A stretch of 64,000 nt of DNA from Luteolibacter algae (GCF_042683045.1 NZ_JBHUIT010000034.1:186001-250000), one strand, 5' to 3'; positions 18,123 to 27,960 are shown, counted from the first letter of the stretch. Made by a program: numbers and translations. Notes: a model not told the origin generated them from the sequence alone.

Positions 18123-18929
18123 ATGTTGGTATCCGAACGTCAGCGAAAAATTCTGCAACAAGTGCAATCCGAAGGCTCTGTCCGCACCTATGAACTGGTC
18201 GAACTTTATGGTGTTTCCGATGAAACGATCAGAAAAGATCTGAAGGTTTTGGAGCAGCTGGGGAGGCTTGTGAGAAACCATGGCGGAGCTTTGCGCCTAG
18301 CTCCGGAACGTTTTGAGCTTCCCTTGCCGGAACGTGTCGCGATCAATGAGCGGGAAAAGGATCTCATAGCACTCTCGGCGGCGGATCTCATCTCGCCGCA
18401 GGAAACAATTTTCCTGGATGCCAGTTCAACGGTTTTGCGTCTTGCCGATCATTTGCCGGCACTTCCTTTGACCGTGGTGACAAACGCCCATCACATCGTC
18501 GTAAGTCTGGCGGGAAGAAATGATATTTCTCTGGTGTGCACGGGAGGCACTTATGAAAACCAATCCCGCAGCTATACGGGGCCGATGGCGGAAGATGCCT
18601 CCAGGCGTTTTGTCATCCGGACAGCTTTTCTAGGTGTCGATGCCTTTGACCCCGAGCGTGGTGCCATGGATCTGAATCACGGCCATGGTGTCCTCAAGGA
18701 ACGGCTCATCGAGCGCGTCGACAGGGTGGTCGTCTTGGCGGATAGTAGCAAGCTAGGCATCCGTAGCTCATACAGTTTTGCGGAAGCAGGACAGATCGAT
18801 ATTCTGGTGACCGATGAAGGTGCGCCTCCTGAGATCATCGCGCGTTTTGAATCCCGGGGAGTGAAAGTCATGATCGCCGGCAGCAAATTCAAATCAGCGG
18901 GGAAAACAAAACGCAAGGATATGAAGTAG
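18123..18929 (+). CDS. DeoR-family transcriptional regulator, probable GlpR
   Basis: 268 residues. The N-terminus is a DeoR helix-turn-helix (ERQRKILQQVQSEGSVRTYELVELYGVSDETIRKDL, quoted here only as a span of residues 4-39 with SDETIRKDL as key helix), followed by the NHGGA link and a sugar-phosphate sensor domain (TIFLDASSTV, LVCTGG). The ATG at 18123 is preferred over an upstream TTG because family members start MLVSERQRKIL-like. Divergence from the glycerol genes suggests it represses them and responds to glycerol-3-phosphate; that is inference from context. Confidence 0.88.
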   Translation: MLVSERQRKILQQVQSEGSVRTYELVELYGVSDETIRKDLKVLEQLGRLVRNHGGALRLAPERFELPLPERVAINEREKDLIALSAADLISPQETIFLDASSTVLRLADHLPALPLTVVTNAHHIVVSLAGRNDISLVCTGGTYENQSRSYTGPMAEDASRRFVIRTAFLGVDAFDPERGAMDLNHGHGVLKERLIERVDRVVVLADSSKLGIRSSYSFAEAGQIDILVTDEGAPPEIIARFESRGVKVMIAGSKFKSAGKTKRKDMK

Positions 18930-19002
18930 GACGCTCGTGGGGATTTTTTTTGTAAATGCAGGTGGTGTTCCCCGCTGAGGGATGATTTCTTGGCGGAGAG
19001 CT

Positions 19003-20631
19003 ATGAGAGTTGGAATTGCACAGATCAATGGAGTGGTTGGAGATTTTCCGGGGAATGCGAAAAGGATCCTGGCTGCATATCGCGAGTGCCTTGAGAAGGG
19101 CGCGGAGATTGTCGTGACTCCGGAAATGAGCCTGGTGGGCTATCCGCCCCGTGATCTAGTATTCAAGAGTCAATTCGTCCCGAAGTGTTTGCAGGCCCTG
19201 GACTATCTGGCCGATGAAATAAAGAATGTCCCACTATTGGTAGGTTATGTGGATTTTCATGAAGGCTGCGTCGGCAAACCGTTCAGGAACGCTGTGGCGT
19301 GGCTGGAAAACGGCGAAATCAAACGAAAGATATGGAAGACGCTGCTTCCGACATACGATGTTTTTGATGAACGCCGTTATTTCGAGCCAAATGAAGTCTG
19401 TGAACCGGTCGTTTGGAAGGGAAAGCGCATTGGTATTACAATTTGCGAAGATATCTGGACGGAAGATTATCTTCAGCGTCCGTTTTATGACCGGGACCCG
19501 GTTCGGGAGCTTTGCGCCAAAAATATCGATCTGCTGATCAATCTCAGTGCCTCGCCCTATCATTTGGGAAAACCTGCGAACCGACGGGAAATGCTCGGTT
19601 CGGTTGCAAAGGAATCAGCCGTGCCGATCGTCTATTGCAATTCCATCGGAGGAAATGATCAACTCGTTTTCGACGGCCATTCGATGGCTGTTGACGCTTC
19701 GGGAGAAATTGTGGCGCAGATGGGAGGATTTGACGAGGGGTGCAGGGTTCTCGATATCTTCGAAGCAAAGGATGCCGAAATATTGCCTACGGAGGATTCC
19801 GAGCAGCTCTATAATGCGCTGGTGCTGGGTCTCAGGGATTATGTCCACAAGTGCGGATTTTCCAGTGTTTGTCTTGGTCTGAGTGGAGGAATTGACTCCG
19901 CACTTACCGCTGTTATTGCCGCCGATGCCTTGGGCGCGGAGAACGTCAGAGGTCTCACAATGCCTAGCCCTTATTCATCCCGCGGCAGTGTCGATGATTC
20001 CTTTGCCCTGGCGGCGAATCTGGGAATCCGCTGCGATGAGATATCGATTTCCGGAGCGTTCGGAGCGGTCAAAGACGCGATGTCTCCGGTTTTTAAAGGA
20101 CGAAAGGAAGATGTGACGGAGGAAAACATGCAGGCCAGGCTCCGTGGGCTTTTCCTCATGTCTTTGTCGAACAAGGACAATCATCTATTGCTCACCACAG
20201 GTAACAAAAGCGAGCTGGCGGTAGGGTATTGCACAATTTACGGAGATATGTGTGGCGGTCTGGCAGTAATTTCGGATTTGCCAAAAACCAAAGTTTTCGA
20301 GGTCTCGAAATGGGTGAATCGGGAGAGCGAGCGGATTCCGTGGAGCACAATTGAAAAGCCACCGAGTGCTGAACTTAGACCTGACCAGAAAGATCAGGAT
20401 ACATTGCCGGAATACGATGTCCTGGATGCGATTCTTGAGCTGTATGTCGAGCGGCAGCTTGGAGCGGAGGAGATTGTGGAAAGAGGCTTCGAGGAGACAA
20501 TGGTGCGTTGGACCCAGAGGCGCGTGGATTTGAACGAATGGAAACGCCAGCAAGCAGCTCCTGGCTTGCGGGTGACATCCAAAGCCTTTGGCATGGGCCG
20601 ACGCATGCCGATTGTCCAAAGGTTTGTTTAA
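19003..20631 (+). CDS. nadE: Glutamine-dependent NAD+ synthetase
   Basis: Makes NAD+ from deamido-NAD+, ATP and glutamine. 542 residues with an N-terminal nitrilase-type amidase domain (Glu41 in VVTPEMSLVGYPP, Lys in KTLLPTYDVFDERRYF, catalytic Cys in ICEDIW) and a C-terminal synthetase domain opening with the ATP P-loop LGLSGGIDSAL (about residue 290). The long two-domain form takes its own ammonia from glutamine. The start at 19003 is chosen because a GGAG site lies just upstream and the MRVGIAQ strand matches the family; an in-frame ATG 21 nt upstream is less likely. Confidence 0.95.
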   Translation: MRVGIAQINGVVGDFPGNAKRILAAYRECLEKGAEIVVTPEMSLVGYPPRDLVFKSQFVPKCLQALDYLADEIKNVPLLVGYVDFHEGCVGKPFRNAVAWLENGEIKRKIWKTLLPTYDVFDERRYFEPNEVCEPVVWKGKRIGITICEDIWTEDYLQRPFYDRDPVRELCAKNIDLLINLSASPYHLGKPANRREMLGSVAKESAVPIVYCNSIGGNDQLVFDGHSMAVDASGEIVAQMGGFDEGCRVLDIFEAKDAEILPTEDSEQLYNALVLGLRDYVHKCGFSSVCLGLSGGIDSALTAVIAADALGAENVRGLTMPSPYSSRGSVDDSFALAANLGIRCDEISISGAFGAVKDAMSPVFKGRKEDVTEENMQARLRGLFLMSLSNKDNHLLLTTGNKSELAVGYCTIYGDMCGGLAVISDLPKTKVFEVSKWVNRESERIPWSTIEKPPSAELRPDQKDQDTLPEYDVLDAILELYVERQLGAEEIVERGFEETMVRWTQRRVDLNEWKRQQAAPGLRVTSKAFGMGRRMPIVQRFV

Positions 20632-20735
20632 GACTTTTTTTCGATATGTCGGGCAATATGAGTCTCGGTCAGAACCTAAATATCCTTATTTGTAGGCTTT
20701 TCTTTTAAATGTTCAGGGGGGATAAGGGACACAAG

Positions 20736-22739
20736 ATGACTTTGACAGAGGCACGAAAAATTTTGGGACTGGGACAGGATGAAGATCCACGCCCTCATCT
20801 TGAAGAGTTCAAGGCTGTCAGAGAGAAGATTGCGGACATGGTCCGGACCGCCCCGAATGAGGCTCTGGAAAAAAAGTATCAGGAAGGCCTGGTGGAATTT
20901 GATAAAGCCCTGGCGGCCGTCAGGGAGTATCTGGAGGCACTGGGGCTGGTGCCGAAGATCCCGGATCAAGCGTCTGGAACCCGCGAGTCCGATGAACCGT
21001 CACCCAAGAGAGGGAGTGCGGTTTTTACCCCGGAGAATCGAGTTGTCTCACAGGTCGGGCTGCCGGTGATTTCCCAGGAACTGCCTGCGATCCCAAAGGA
21101 AGAGGAAGATATTTCTTCGGGTAAGGCTTTCCGAATGGTTTGCTGGATCCTGCTATTGCTCACGGTGGTGGGTTTCGGGGGATGGAGCTTTCTCAAGGTC
21201 CAGAATGACCGGGAGATGGCCCGGCAGGCTCGGATTGCTCTATTGGAGCGGCAGGGGGCTATTTTTATCGAGAACCGGAGGTGGCCGGAGGCGAAAAAGG
21301 CCTTCGATGAAATCGAAGAGATTGATCTCGGCTCCGAGCTGGTATCCATCGGACACCGTAGCATTGAAGCCGGGATGATTGAGGAACAGAACCAATTCAT
21401 TGGCTACTGGAAAGGAGAGGCGATTGCCGCGTTTGAAGCAAGCCGCTGGGATGACGCTGAACAGGCAGCACGGAGAGTTTTGGAGAAATATCCAGATGAA
21501 GTCGAAATCACCGCTTTGTTGGACAGAATAGCGGCTTCGAAAGTGGAGGAAGAACGCCAAGCCGTATTTGATTTGGTGCGGGAACAGATCGAAGACCGTA
21601 AGTTCGACGAAGCCATTGCTGGTGCGACCGATCTGCTTACTGCGGTGCCGGAAGACTCCCAGGCAAAGCAATTGCTGGCCGAAGCCAGAAAAGCCCAGGC
21701 AAAAGCCCTGGTGGATCTGGAAAGGGCCAGAGAATTACTCGCAAAGGCTAAAAAAAGAGATACGTGGGTCTTTGATGAGGAAGCGATAGAATGGCTGCGC
21801 GAGGCAATGCTGCTGGCACCCGGGGAAAAGGAAATTTCTGCCAGGTATGAAAAAATGGCGGCCTATACCCGGACTATACGAGTCCCGGATGATTTTGCGA
21901 CTGTTCAGGAAGCCTTGGACGCTGCGCGGGATCGAGATCGATTGGTCATTGGTGAAGGGATCTGGGAGGGCCCCTATGTTATAAAAGCCGGCGTGGAAAT
22001 CGAAGGTGTGACAGGAAAGACCATCACCGAGTGCCAGGCTGCCACGGGTAGTGTTTTTACAGTGGTCGAAGGTGTGCGCGGAGCCAGACTGAGTGGATTG
22101 ACGATACGGCACAAGGAATTCGATGCTGGGGAAAACCGTTATGCGCTGGCCCTGGTGAGAGGAGCCGGAGCTGATTTTTCTGATTGTAGCTTTGAGCGGG
22201 GTAGCGGACACGGGCTGGCGATCATCGACGGAGGGCATTCCAAAGTGATGAGGTGCCGGTTCAATGAAAACGGCTGGAACGGCATTGCCGTCGTAGGCGC
22301 GGGGAGTTTGCTGGAGGCTGTGGAAAACCAATTGGTTGAAAATTATCAAAACGGAATCGAAAGCTGGAATGGAGCTGCGGTGATCCTGAGTGGCAATAAA
22401 TGCACGGGGAACAGCCGCAACGGGATACACCTCGATAACGATCAGGCTTCTGCGACGGTTCTCGACAATTCCCTCACGGCGAATCGGGAATATGGAATGG
22501 TCCTCAGTAGCGCGGGATCCGGCCAGGTGAGCGGCAATAAGCTGGAGAAAAATATTCTCGGTGGCATGGTAGTGAAACGGAAATCCGCAGAAGTTCTCGT
22601 GAAGGAAAATGTGATCACCTCAAACCAGGGGCCCGGACTGGTTATTGAGAAAGGACTGGATTCCGATAGTTTCTCGACTAATCGACTCAGTGGAAATGCG
22701 GGCGACGAATTGATGAGCGGCCTCGAATTCTCCCAATGA
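20736..22739 (+). CDS. Membrane-anchored TPR-like protein with C-terminal parallel beta-helix
   Basis: 667 residues; no single family name fits. Residues 1-85 are charged and helical, 131-152 form one membrane helix (CWILLLLTVVGFGGW), about 160-370 are helical repeats resembling TPRs, and about 380-667 form a right-handed parallel beta-helix. The helix part opens with PDDFATVQEALDAARDRDRL, as in pectate-lyase-like/NosD proteins, and has repeated G-N-x-hydrophobic turns. Such a helix would lie outside the membrane. The start at 20736 follows a GGGA site; an ATG 27 nt upstream is possible. No enzyme motif was seen; binding of polysaccharide or envelope components is a guess. Confidence 0.75.
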   Translation: MTLTEARKILGLGQDEDPRPHLEEFKAVREKIADMVRTAPNEALEKKYQEGLVEFDKALAAVREYLEALGLVPKIPDQASGTRESDEPSPKRGSAVFTPENRVVSQVGLPVISQELPAIPKEEEDISSGKAFRMVCWILLLLTVVGFGGWSFLKVQNDREMARQARIALLERQGAIFIENRRWPEAKKAFDEIEEIDLGSELVSIGHRSIEAGMIEEQNQFIGYWKGEAIAAFEASRWDDAEQAARRVLEKYPDEVEITALLDRIAASKVEEERQAVFDLVREQIEDRKFDEAIAGATDLLTAVPEDSQAKQLLAEARKAQAKALVDLERARELLAKAKKRDTWVFDEEAIEWLREAMLLAPGEKEISARYEKMAAYTRTIRVPDDFATVQEALDAARDRDRLVIGEGIWEGPYVIKAGVEIEGVTGKTITECQAATGSVFTVVEGVRGARLSGLTIRHKEFDAGENRYALALVRGAGADFSDCSFERGSGHGLAIIDGGHSKVMRCRFNENGWNGIAVVGAGSLLEAVENQLVENYQNGIESWNGAAVILSGNKCTGNSRNGIHLDNDQASATVLDNSLTANREYGMVLSSAGSGQVSGNKLEKNILGGMVVKRKSAEVLVKENVITSNQGPGLVIEKGLDSDSFSTNRLSGNAGDELMSGLEFSQ

Positions 22740-22800
22740 TTTTGGGTTGATTGATAGGTGGGCTATCGACAATGGGTGAGTCTGGATTTAATTTCTCTTC

Positions 22801-23220
22801 ATGAGCAATGCAGTCATGGAATTGGAAGCAGTTTTGAAAGAATTCGGGTGCCAGACAGGCACATTGCATCGTGCTGAGGGGGATTGGTTGTATCTTGTTT
22901 CCCAGATCGGAGTTCCGGATTTCCTGCTGGAAAAAATCTCGAAGATCCCGTTCGGAAAAGGGATAGCAGGTGTTGCGGCTTCGACGAAAGAACCCGTGGA
23001 ACTATGCAATTTACAGGAAGATCTTGGCGGCGTGGCGAAACAAGATGCCAGAAAGACCGGTGTCTCGGGTTCATTAGCTGTCCCGATTTTTCACGAGGAC
23101 GGCACTACGGTCCGCGGGACGATTGGAATCGGAAAGATGGAGCCTTACGATTTTACCGAGGACGAAAAAGACCGGCTTTCGGCCCTCGGAGGTGAAATGG
23201 CATACCTACTGGAAGAATAG
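22801..23220 (+). CDS. GAF domain protein
   Basis: 139 residues that form a single GAF domain: an IPFGKGIAGVAAST stretch, EPVELCNL, then SLAVPIFHEDG and GTIGIGKM, ending in a helix. The protein has no output domain, so it could be a stand-alone ligand sensor or partner of another protein. It follows the beta-helix gene by 61 nt in the same direction and converges on the sigma factor gene with only 8 nt between. The ligand is unknown. Confidence 0.82.
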   Translation: MSNAVMELEAVLKEFGCQTGTLHRAEGDWLYLVSQIGVPDFLLEKISKIPFGKGIAGVAASTKEPVELCNLQEDLGGVAKQDARKTGVSGSLAVPIFHEDGTTVRGTIGIGKMEPYDFTEDEKDRLSALGGEMAYLLEE

Positions 23221-23228
23221 TTTGGACA

Positions 23229-23867
23229 CTACTTTTCCATATAATCCGCCAGAGTCTCCCGCAAGGTTGTGCGGGCCCGGAATAGCAGGCTTTTGACAGC
23301 GGGCACGGTTGCTCCAAGAACTTGTGCAATCTCCTCATAGGGAAGATTCTCATAGCGCCGGAGAATAACTGCCATGCGCTGGTTTTCGGGAAGATTTTGT
23401 ATCGCGGTATCGATTGCCAGGCGTAGCTCGGCATTGAGGAGTGTGGAGTCCGGCTGAGCTGAGGAATCGGCCGGGTGCTGAAGATGGTAATCCTCTTCGC
23501 GCTGGTCGCTGGATACTGTTTTTTTGCGGGATCTACGGCGGGACTCGTTGTAGACGAGGTTTCTGACAATCGTGTAGAGATAAGTCGTGAATTTATTGTC
23601 CGGCTTATACCGTTTCGCGTGTTTCCAGACCCGGATGAAAACTTGTTGCGCAATATCTTCCGAGTCATTTGCGTTGCCCAGCATTTTTGAGACCGTGCCC
23701 ACCACCGCATTTTGATGGCGTTCTACCAGCTGACGAAACGCCCGATGATCTCCGGTGGTGATTGCCGCCATAAGTTGGTGATCGATTGCCGTATCGGCAT
23801 CGATCTGAGAGTGCGCTTGGGTTTCCTCCGTCACGTAGCTAAAATGTGGGTTTCCGCTGAGAACCAT
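23229..23867 (-). CDS. RNA polymerase sigma factor, ECF-type sigma-70
   Basis: 212 residues. Region 2 is visible as FRQLVERHQNAVVGTVSKMLGN with DSEDIAQQVFIRVWK, and region 4 as LPENQRMAVILRRYENLPYEEIAQVLG with a helix-turn-helix near the C-terminus. A linker of about 40 polar residues separates them. There is no anti-sigma gene next to it; the neighbours are a convergent GAF gene and an upstream DUF1460 lipoprotein gene in the same direction. ATG 23867 was taken as start, but GTG 23882 is possible. Confidence 0.9.
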   Translation of the reverse strand: MVLSGNPHFSYVTEETQAHSQIDADTAIDHQLMAAITTGDHRAFRQLVERHQNAVVGTVSKMLGNANDSEDIAQQVFIRVWKHAKRYKPDNKFTTYLYTIVRNLVYNESRRRSRKKTVSSDQREEDYHLQHPADSSAQPDSTLLNAELRLAIDTAIQNLPENQRMAVILRRYENLPYEEIAQVLGATVPAVKSLLFRARTTLRETLADYMEK

Positions 23868-23959
23868 GTGTTTGATCAACACCGGATCCGAGCAATTGTT
23901 GCGGAGAGAGACTAAGTTTTCTCCTGTTATTTGTATGACTGGAATCCGAGGCGTTCAAT

Positions 23960-24973
23960 TCACCTGCCGACGACATTTTTCTGCCATAGAGGGGAGGGGG
24001 GGACGTCGAATGGACGGCAAATTACAATTCCTGAATGTTTTGAGGAGCCGGCCAGATAATCGGTGATCGGGCGATCGATGATTGTCATCCGTCCCTTGTC
24101 GCGGTCAGAAGTTGCGTGGCAGAAATAAGCGCGGCCCTTGATCCTCATAATCAGCCCGACATGGGAGGTGTATCCATCTTTCCAAGTGGTCGTGATCGCG
24201 CAGATATCTCCATTCTGAAGATAATTTTCCGCCGCCCTGACACGATCCTTCGAGATTTCATATACCGGAAGTTTTGACACCTGGGCTTCGATTTTTCCCA
24301 TAGGCTCGATCAGTGAAGGATTGTTTCTGAGATAGCGGTAGTTCTTCCATTGCACGGTCATCTCCTTGATTTCCCTCCGCATACGGCGTGCGCCGGGAAT
24401 TCGTGATGTGATGTTCGCCGCGTAGCCGCGCCGCTGATTGTCATGGAAAACTTCTTCCAGATGGTGCAGGCGGGAGAGATAATTTCCGGTGCAGACTCCA
24501 TCGCGGTAACGCTCGATCTCGACCATCTGCAGCATGTCCTCTGGTTTATATGGGCCGGGCTTGTAAGCGAGCATCCGGGAAATCGCCAACGCATTCTCAT
24601 AGTATGTCCAGCAATCCATGCCAGTAAGGCTAACCACCGGAGATTCGATTTTATCATCCACTTCCAGACTGTAATTTACGTATGGAACCCCGATCATCTC
24701 TCTCGCGATGCGTGCCGTTCTTTCGCCAATCGGAAGCTTTCGCCAACCTTCGCGCTCTGCTTTTGCCACAATTGCGTAAAACTTCGATTCCCCTTTGAAG
24801 ACCGTGCCAAGCGGCAGGCGTGGTTGACTGGTTGCCGGCACATTTTGCTGCCTTCCGGGTGCTTGCACTTGCAACCGAGTCACTCCATTCATGGTAATGG
24901 ATTCGATCCTGGGGCCGGCGCAGCCTACGACTCCAAAGGCAAGGAGAACTGGCAAAAGGGCTTTTTTGTTCAT
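23960..24973 (-). CDS. DUF1460 family lipoprotein, probable cell-wall amidase/peptidase
   Basis: 337 residues with a lipoprotein signal (lipobox VVGC, Cys about residue 18). DUF1460 features are visible: IGVPYVNYSLE, VSLTGMDCWTYYENALA with the likely catalytic Cys, NGDICAITTTWKDGYTSHVGLI with the likely catalytic His, and YLAGSSKHSGIVICRP near the end. The family has an NlpC/P60-like papain fold and is thought to cut peptidoglycan peptides or amides. Start 24973 is chosen because it gives the signal peptide. The gene is divergent from the MDR oxidoreductase, 193 nt apart. Confidence 0.82.
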   Translation of the reverse strand: MNKKALLPVLLAFGVVGCAGPRIESITMNGVTRLQVQAPGRQQNVPATSQPRLPLGTVFKGESKFYAIVAKAEREGWRKLPIGERTARIAREMIGVPYVNYSLEVDDKIESPVVSLTGMDCWTYYENALAISRMLAYKPGPYKPEDMLQMVEIERYRDGVCTGNYLSRLHHLEEVFHDNQRRGYAANITSRIPGARRMRREIKEMTVQWKNYRYLRNNPSLIEPMGKIEAQVSKLPVYEISKDRVRAAENYLQNGDICAITTTWKDGYTSHVGLIMRIKGRAYFCHATSDRDKGRMTIIDRPITDYLAGSSKHSGIVICRPFDVPPSPLWQKNVVGR

Positions 24974-25166
24974 GTCATGAGGATAGCTCCAATAGAGGAA
25001 ATACAAAAGACCGGTTTTAATGGAAAATGACAAGTCGGTGGGGAACGTCCTCCTATGCCATGGGGACGAAAAACGAGCCTGTGCAAGATCTTCCCATTCT
25101 GTCGATAATCAGGAAATCAATAATCCTCCGTTTGCCCTTTTACAGGGAGTGTGCAAGTTTGCTGCC

Positions 25167-26177
25167 ATGAGTCATCGGATCTCTCGTCAAATCCAACTAA
25201 AGTCCAGACCTGCGGGAATGCCTGAACCGGATAATTTTCAATTTGTGGAAGTTCCATTGCCTGAGCCCGCCGAGGGAGAATTCATCGTTGAAAATAAGTG
25301 GATTTCCGTGGATCCATATATGCGTGGCCGTATGAAAGAAGGGGCCAGCTACGTCGAACCATTCGGCATCGGAGAGGCGATGGAAGGCGGCTGCGTGGGA
25401 GTGGTCCTGGAGTCCCGAAATGAGAAATTTCCAGTAGGCTGCCACGTTCTGGGAAACTCCGGATGGAGAGATACCTGGATCTCGGATGGAGAGAGGATCG
25501 TCCAGGTAGATGCATCATCCACGCCTTTGAGCTGTTTTCTGAGTATTCTCGGAATGACCGGAATGACTGCTTACGCGGGATTACTGGAAATCGGCGAACT
25601 TAAGGACGGTGATAATGTCTTCGTATCTGCGGCATCCGGAGCGGTGGGTTCCATTGTCTGTCAAATTGCGAAGCTAAAGGGCTGTCGTGTGGTTGGAAGT
25701 GCCGGCTCCCGTGAAAAAATCGAATGGCTGAAGGAGTATGCCGGAGTGGATGAAGCGTTCAATTACCATGATACTTCCGATGTTTCCTCGACGCTGAAAG
25801 ATCATTTCCCGGATGGAATTGACGTCTATTTTGACAATGTAGGCGGCGATCATTTGGCCGGTGCGATTGATAACATGAGAGATTTTGGACGCATTGTCTG
25901 TTGCGGCATGATCTCTGGCTACAACGATGAAAAGCCAAAGCCGGGACCGGCGAATCTTTTCAAGATCATCGGGAAAAGAGTCAAGATGCAGGGTTTCATC
26001 GTCCGGGATCACGAGTCACTTCGTGAAAAATTCCTTACTGATATGAATCACTGGATTGACGAGGGTATGATTACCTGGGAAGAGAGCGTAACCGAAGGAT
26101 TGGAAAACGCGCCCGAGGCTTTCATGGCGCTTTTCAATGGCGATAAGAAAATGGGAAAAGCCTTGGTCAAGCTCTAG
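25167..26177 (+). CDS. NADP-dependent MDR-family oxidoreductase (CurA/prostaglandin-reductase type)
   Basis: 336-residue medium-chain reductase without zinc ligands. Family marks are the early RPAGMPEPDNF, WISVDPYMRGRM, then the NADP Rossmann loop VFVSAASGAVGSIVCQIAKL (about residue 150) and YFDNVGGDHL. This subgroup reduces the double bond of alpha,beta-unsaturated ketones or aldehydes, such as lipid-peroxidation products. The start ATG 25167 matches the family N-terminus; the 49 residues in frame upstream do not. It stands alone and converges on the BatA-like gene. Confidence 0.92.
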   Translation: MSHRISRQIQLKSRPAGMPEPDNFQFVEVPLPEPAEGEFIVENKWISVDPYMRGRMKEGASYVEPFGIGEAMEGGCVGVVLESRNEKFPVGCHVLGNSGWRDTWISDGERIVQVDASSTPLSCFLSILGMTGMTAYAGLLEIGELKDGDNVFVSAASGAVGSIVCQIAKLKGCRVVGSAGSREKIEWLKEYAGVDEAFNYHDTSDVSSTLKDHFPDGIDVYFDNVGGDHLAGAIDNMRDFGRIVCCGMISGYNDEKPKPGPANLFKIIGKRVKMQGFIVRDHESLREKFLTDMNHWIDEGMITWEESVTEGLENAPEAFMALFNGDKKMGKALVKL

Positions 26178-26196
26178 GAAGCGACAGCAATCCGAC

Positions 26197-27960
26197 TCAG
26201 CTTGCGAGGACATCGGGCTGGCGTAATGAAGTTTTTCTACTGGTAAAAAACCATGCCGTGCACAGAACCGGCAGTAGTAGCAATAGCCAAAGTCTTTTGA
26301 ATGGGTCAGGGCCTGTGTGGAGTTCGAGCGATGCGGCGGTAGTAATTTCGGAAATTTCCCCGGGAGCGCACGATGTGAGATCGGCCTCGCGGGTATCCGC
26401 GAAATGGACTGCAGCCTTGAGCAATGGGTCTCCATTTTGGGATATGGTTAGAAATCCCGGAACCGGGGGTGCGCGGTTTTCTCCGGGTGGGCCAAGCTCT
26501 CTCCCTTTCAGATCTGTCGCATTTATTTCCACAGGAGCAGCCTTGATGGTTGCTAAGTTCAGTCTTTGGCCTGTTTCCAGGTTCAGATGCTCTGGAGCAA
26601 TCTTCTTTGCACGGATGCCTTCGGCAAAACGGTGGAGTAGGACTATGAAAGCAGGTTGTTGAACTGCGTTGGAGAGCCGGAGGTCAAAATTGAAGCACAA
26701 GATCTGCCTTCCTGCATTTTCCCTAAGAAAAATCAGCGGACGTTTTTCCTGCCACAGTAGCACTCTGTCTGATGGAAGGCGCGGTAACTCCAGTGTCTCC
26801 CGCACCAAAAGTGCCTGCCAGTTCACACCATCCATCAGTGGGTGGGCTTCTGCCAGAATTCCGCCTTTAAGATATTTTCCCTGAGAAGTGGGATCTTCCA
26901 CAAAGAGGATTGCATTGGTCTCAGGAATCGCGGGATCGAGCGGATCATAGGATGTGATCACAAGATCCGACGAGGTGATGTCGTTGCTGGCCTTGGCGGC
27001 ATTCAATGAGCGCAGCAGTTTATCCGAAAGCCCTTTGAGACCCGGGGAAACCGCCGTAAATATATCGAGACTCTTTGGCTTCGGAGCGATGAGTGGCAGG
27101 GTGTCGTCCAGCGTGAACCCGTCGGGCGTGAGAGAAAGACGAACATCTTGCGCATCGATCGGGAAATCGGCTTGAATGGTCACAAAAGAATTCGGATCGA
27201 TCTCGAAAGCTCGTGGCTCAGTTCTGCCAGCGGAACTGAGCAATGACCATTTCCGCGAAGCAGGAACTTTATCATAATTGCGAATGATCGCTTGAAAGGT
27301 CAGTGCACCCTGTTTCTCCTCGAAGGTAATTCCCGTGAAGCCAACATTGGGGGTCGGTTCTCCAACGGAGATCAGCCGGGCTTCATACGGCAAACCTTCC
27401 GACGGGGTATCGGTGAGATAAATAACGGTTCCGTCTCCTGAAACAATCGATCGAGCCAGTCGTAAGGCATAAGATGGATCGATGACTCCGGTATGATGTT
27501 CGTAATTTTCCAGAACTCCCAACAAGGCTTCCGGAGAAGATCCTGAGTAAAGTCGGGCCGAGTTCGGAACAGAAGGCAACAGTGTTAACTCCATAGTCGC
27601 GGCGATTCCTTGGAGACCGGGGAGTGTTTGCCGGAGTGCATCCACCGCAGCGGATTTGAATACGGACATCGAAGCGGAGGAATCAACTACAATGGCGACT
27701 CTATGAACCGAATTCTCTTTCTTGAACCGCGGCTCCACCAGGAACCACGTAAGAAGTAAAATTGCCAGAAGCTGCATCCATAGGGGAACAGAAGGGATAA
27801 ACCGTTCAAAGCGTCTTCCCGATGTTGCCTCGCGTTGAGTCCGTTCCAACAAAAATAGCGTCGAAACGGGTAGGGTGATCGACTTTCGCTGAAGAAAATG
27901 AATCGCAAGGATCACCGGTATGGCGAGCAATGCGAGAAGGCCGTAGGGATTTGCGAACAT
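26197..27960 (-). CDS. BatA-type membrane protein with VWA domain
   Basis: 587 residues. The N-terminus is a BatA domain with two membrane helices (about residues 6-22 and 60-75). A von Willebrand A domain follows, opening with a metal-site loop DSSASMS (residues 93-99). The middle and C-terminal parts are beta-rich and periplasmic-looking, and a last membrane helix sits near residues 563-580. Proteins of this form usually lie next to MoxR and DUF58 genes in Bat operons; neither is beside it here, although the next gene downstream of the coding strand end is convergent. Function unknown; a role in envelope stress or assembly is a family-level guess. Confidence 0.85.
   Translation of the reverse strand: MFANPYGLLALLAIPVILAIHFLQRKSITLPVSTLFLLERTQREATSGRRFERFIPSVPLWMQLLAILLLTWFLVEPRFKKENSVHRVAIVVDSSASMSVFKSAAVDALRQTLPGLQGIAATMELTLLPSVPNSARLYSGSSPEALLGVLENYEHHTGVIDPSYALRLARSIVSGDGTVIYLTDTPSEGLPYEARLISVGEPTPNVGFTGITFEEKQGALTFQAIIRNYDKVPASRKWSLLSSAGRTEPRAFEIDPNSFVTIQADFPIDAQDVRLSLTPDGFTLDDTLPLIAPKPKSLDIFTAVSPGLKGLSDKLLRSLNAAKASNDITSSDLVITSYDPLDPAIPETNAILFVEDPTSQGKYLKGGILAEAHPLMDGVNWQALLVRETLELPRLPSDRVLLWQEKRPLIFLRENAGRQILCFNFDLRLSNAVQQPAFIVLLHRFAEGIRAKKIAPEHLNLETGQRLNLATIKAAPVEINATDLKGRELGPPGENRAPPVPGFLTISQNGDPLLKAAVHFADTREADLTSCAPGEISEITTAASLELHTGPDPFKRLWLLLLLPVLCTAWFFTSRKTSLRQPDVLAS

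Noticed and set aside
25020..25166. N-terminal extension of the MDR oxidoreductase
   Set aside because: The 49 extra residues do not match the family, and the ATG at 25167 gives the normal N-terminus.
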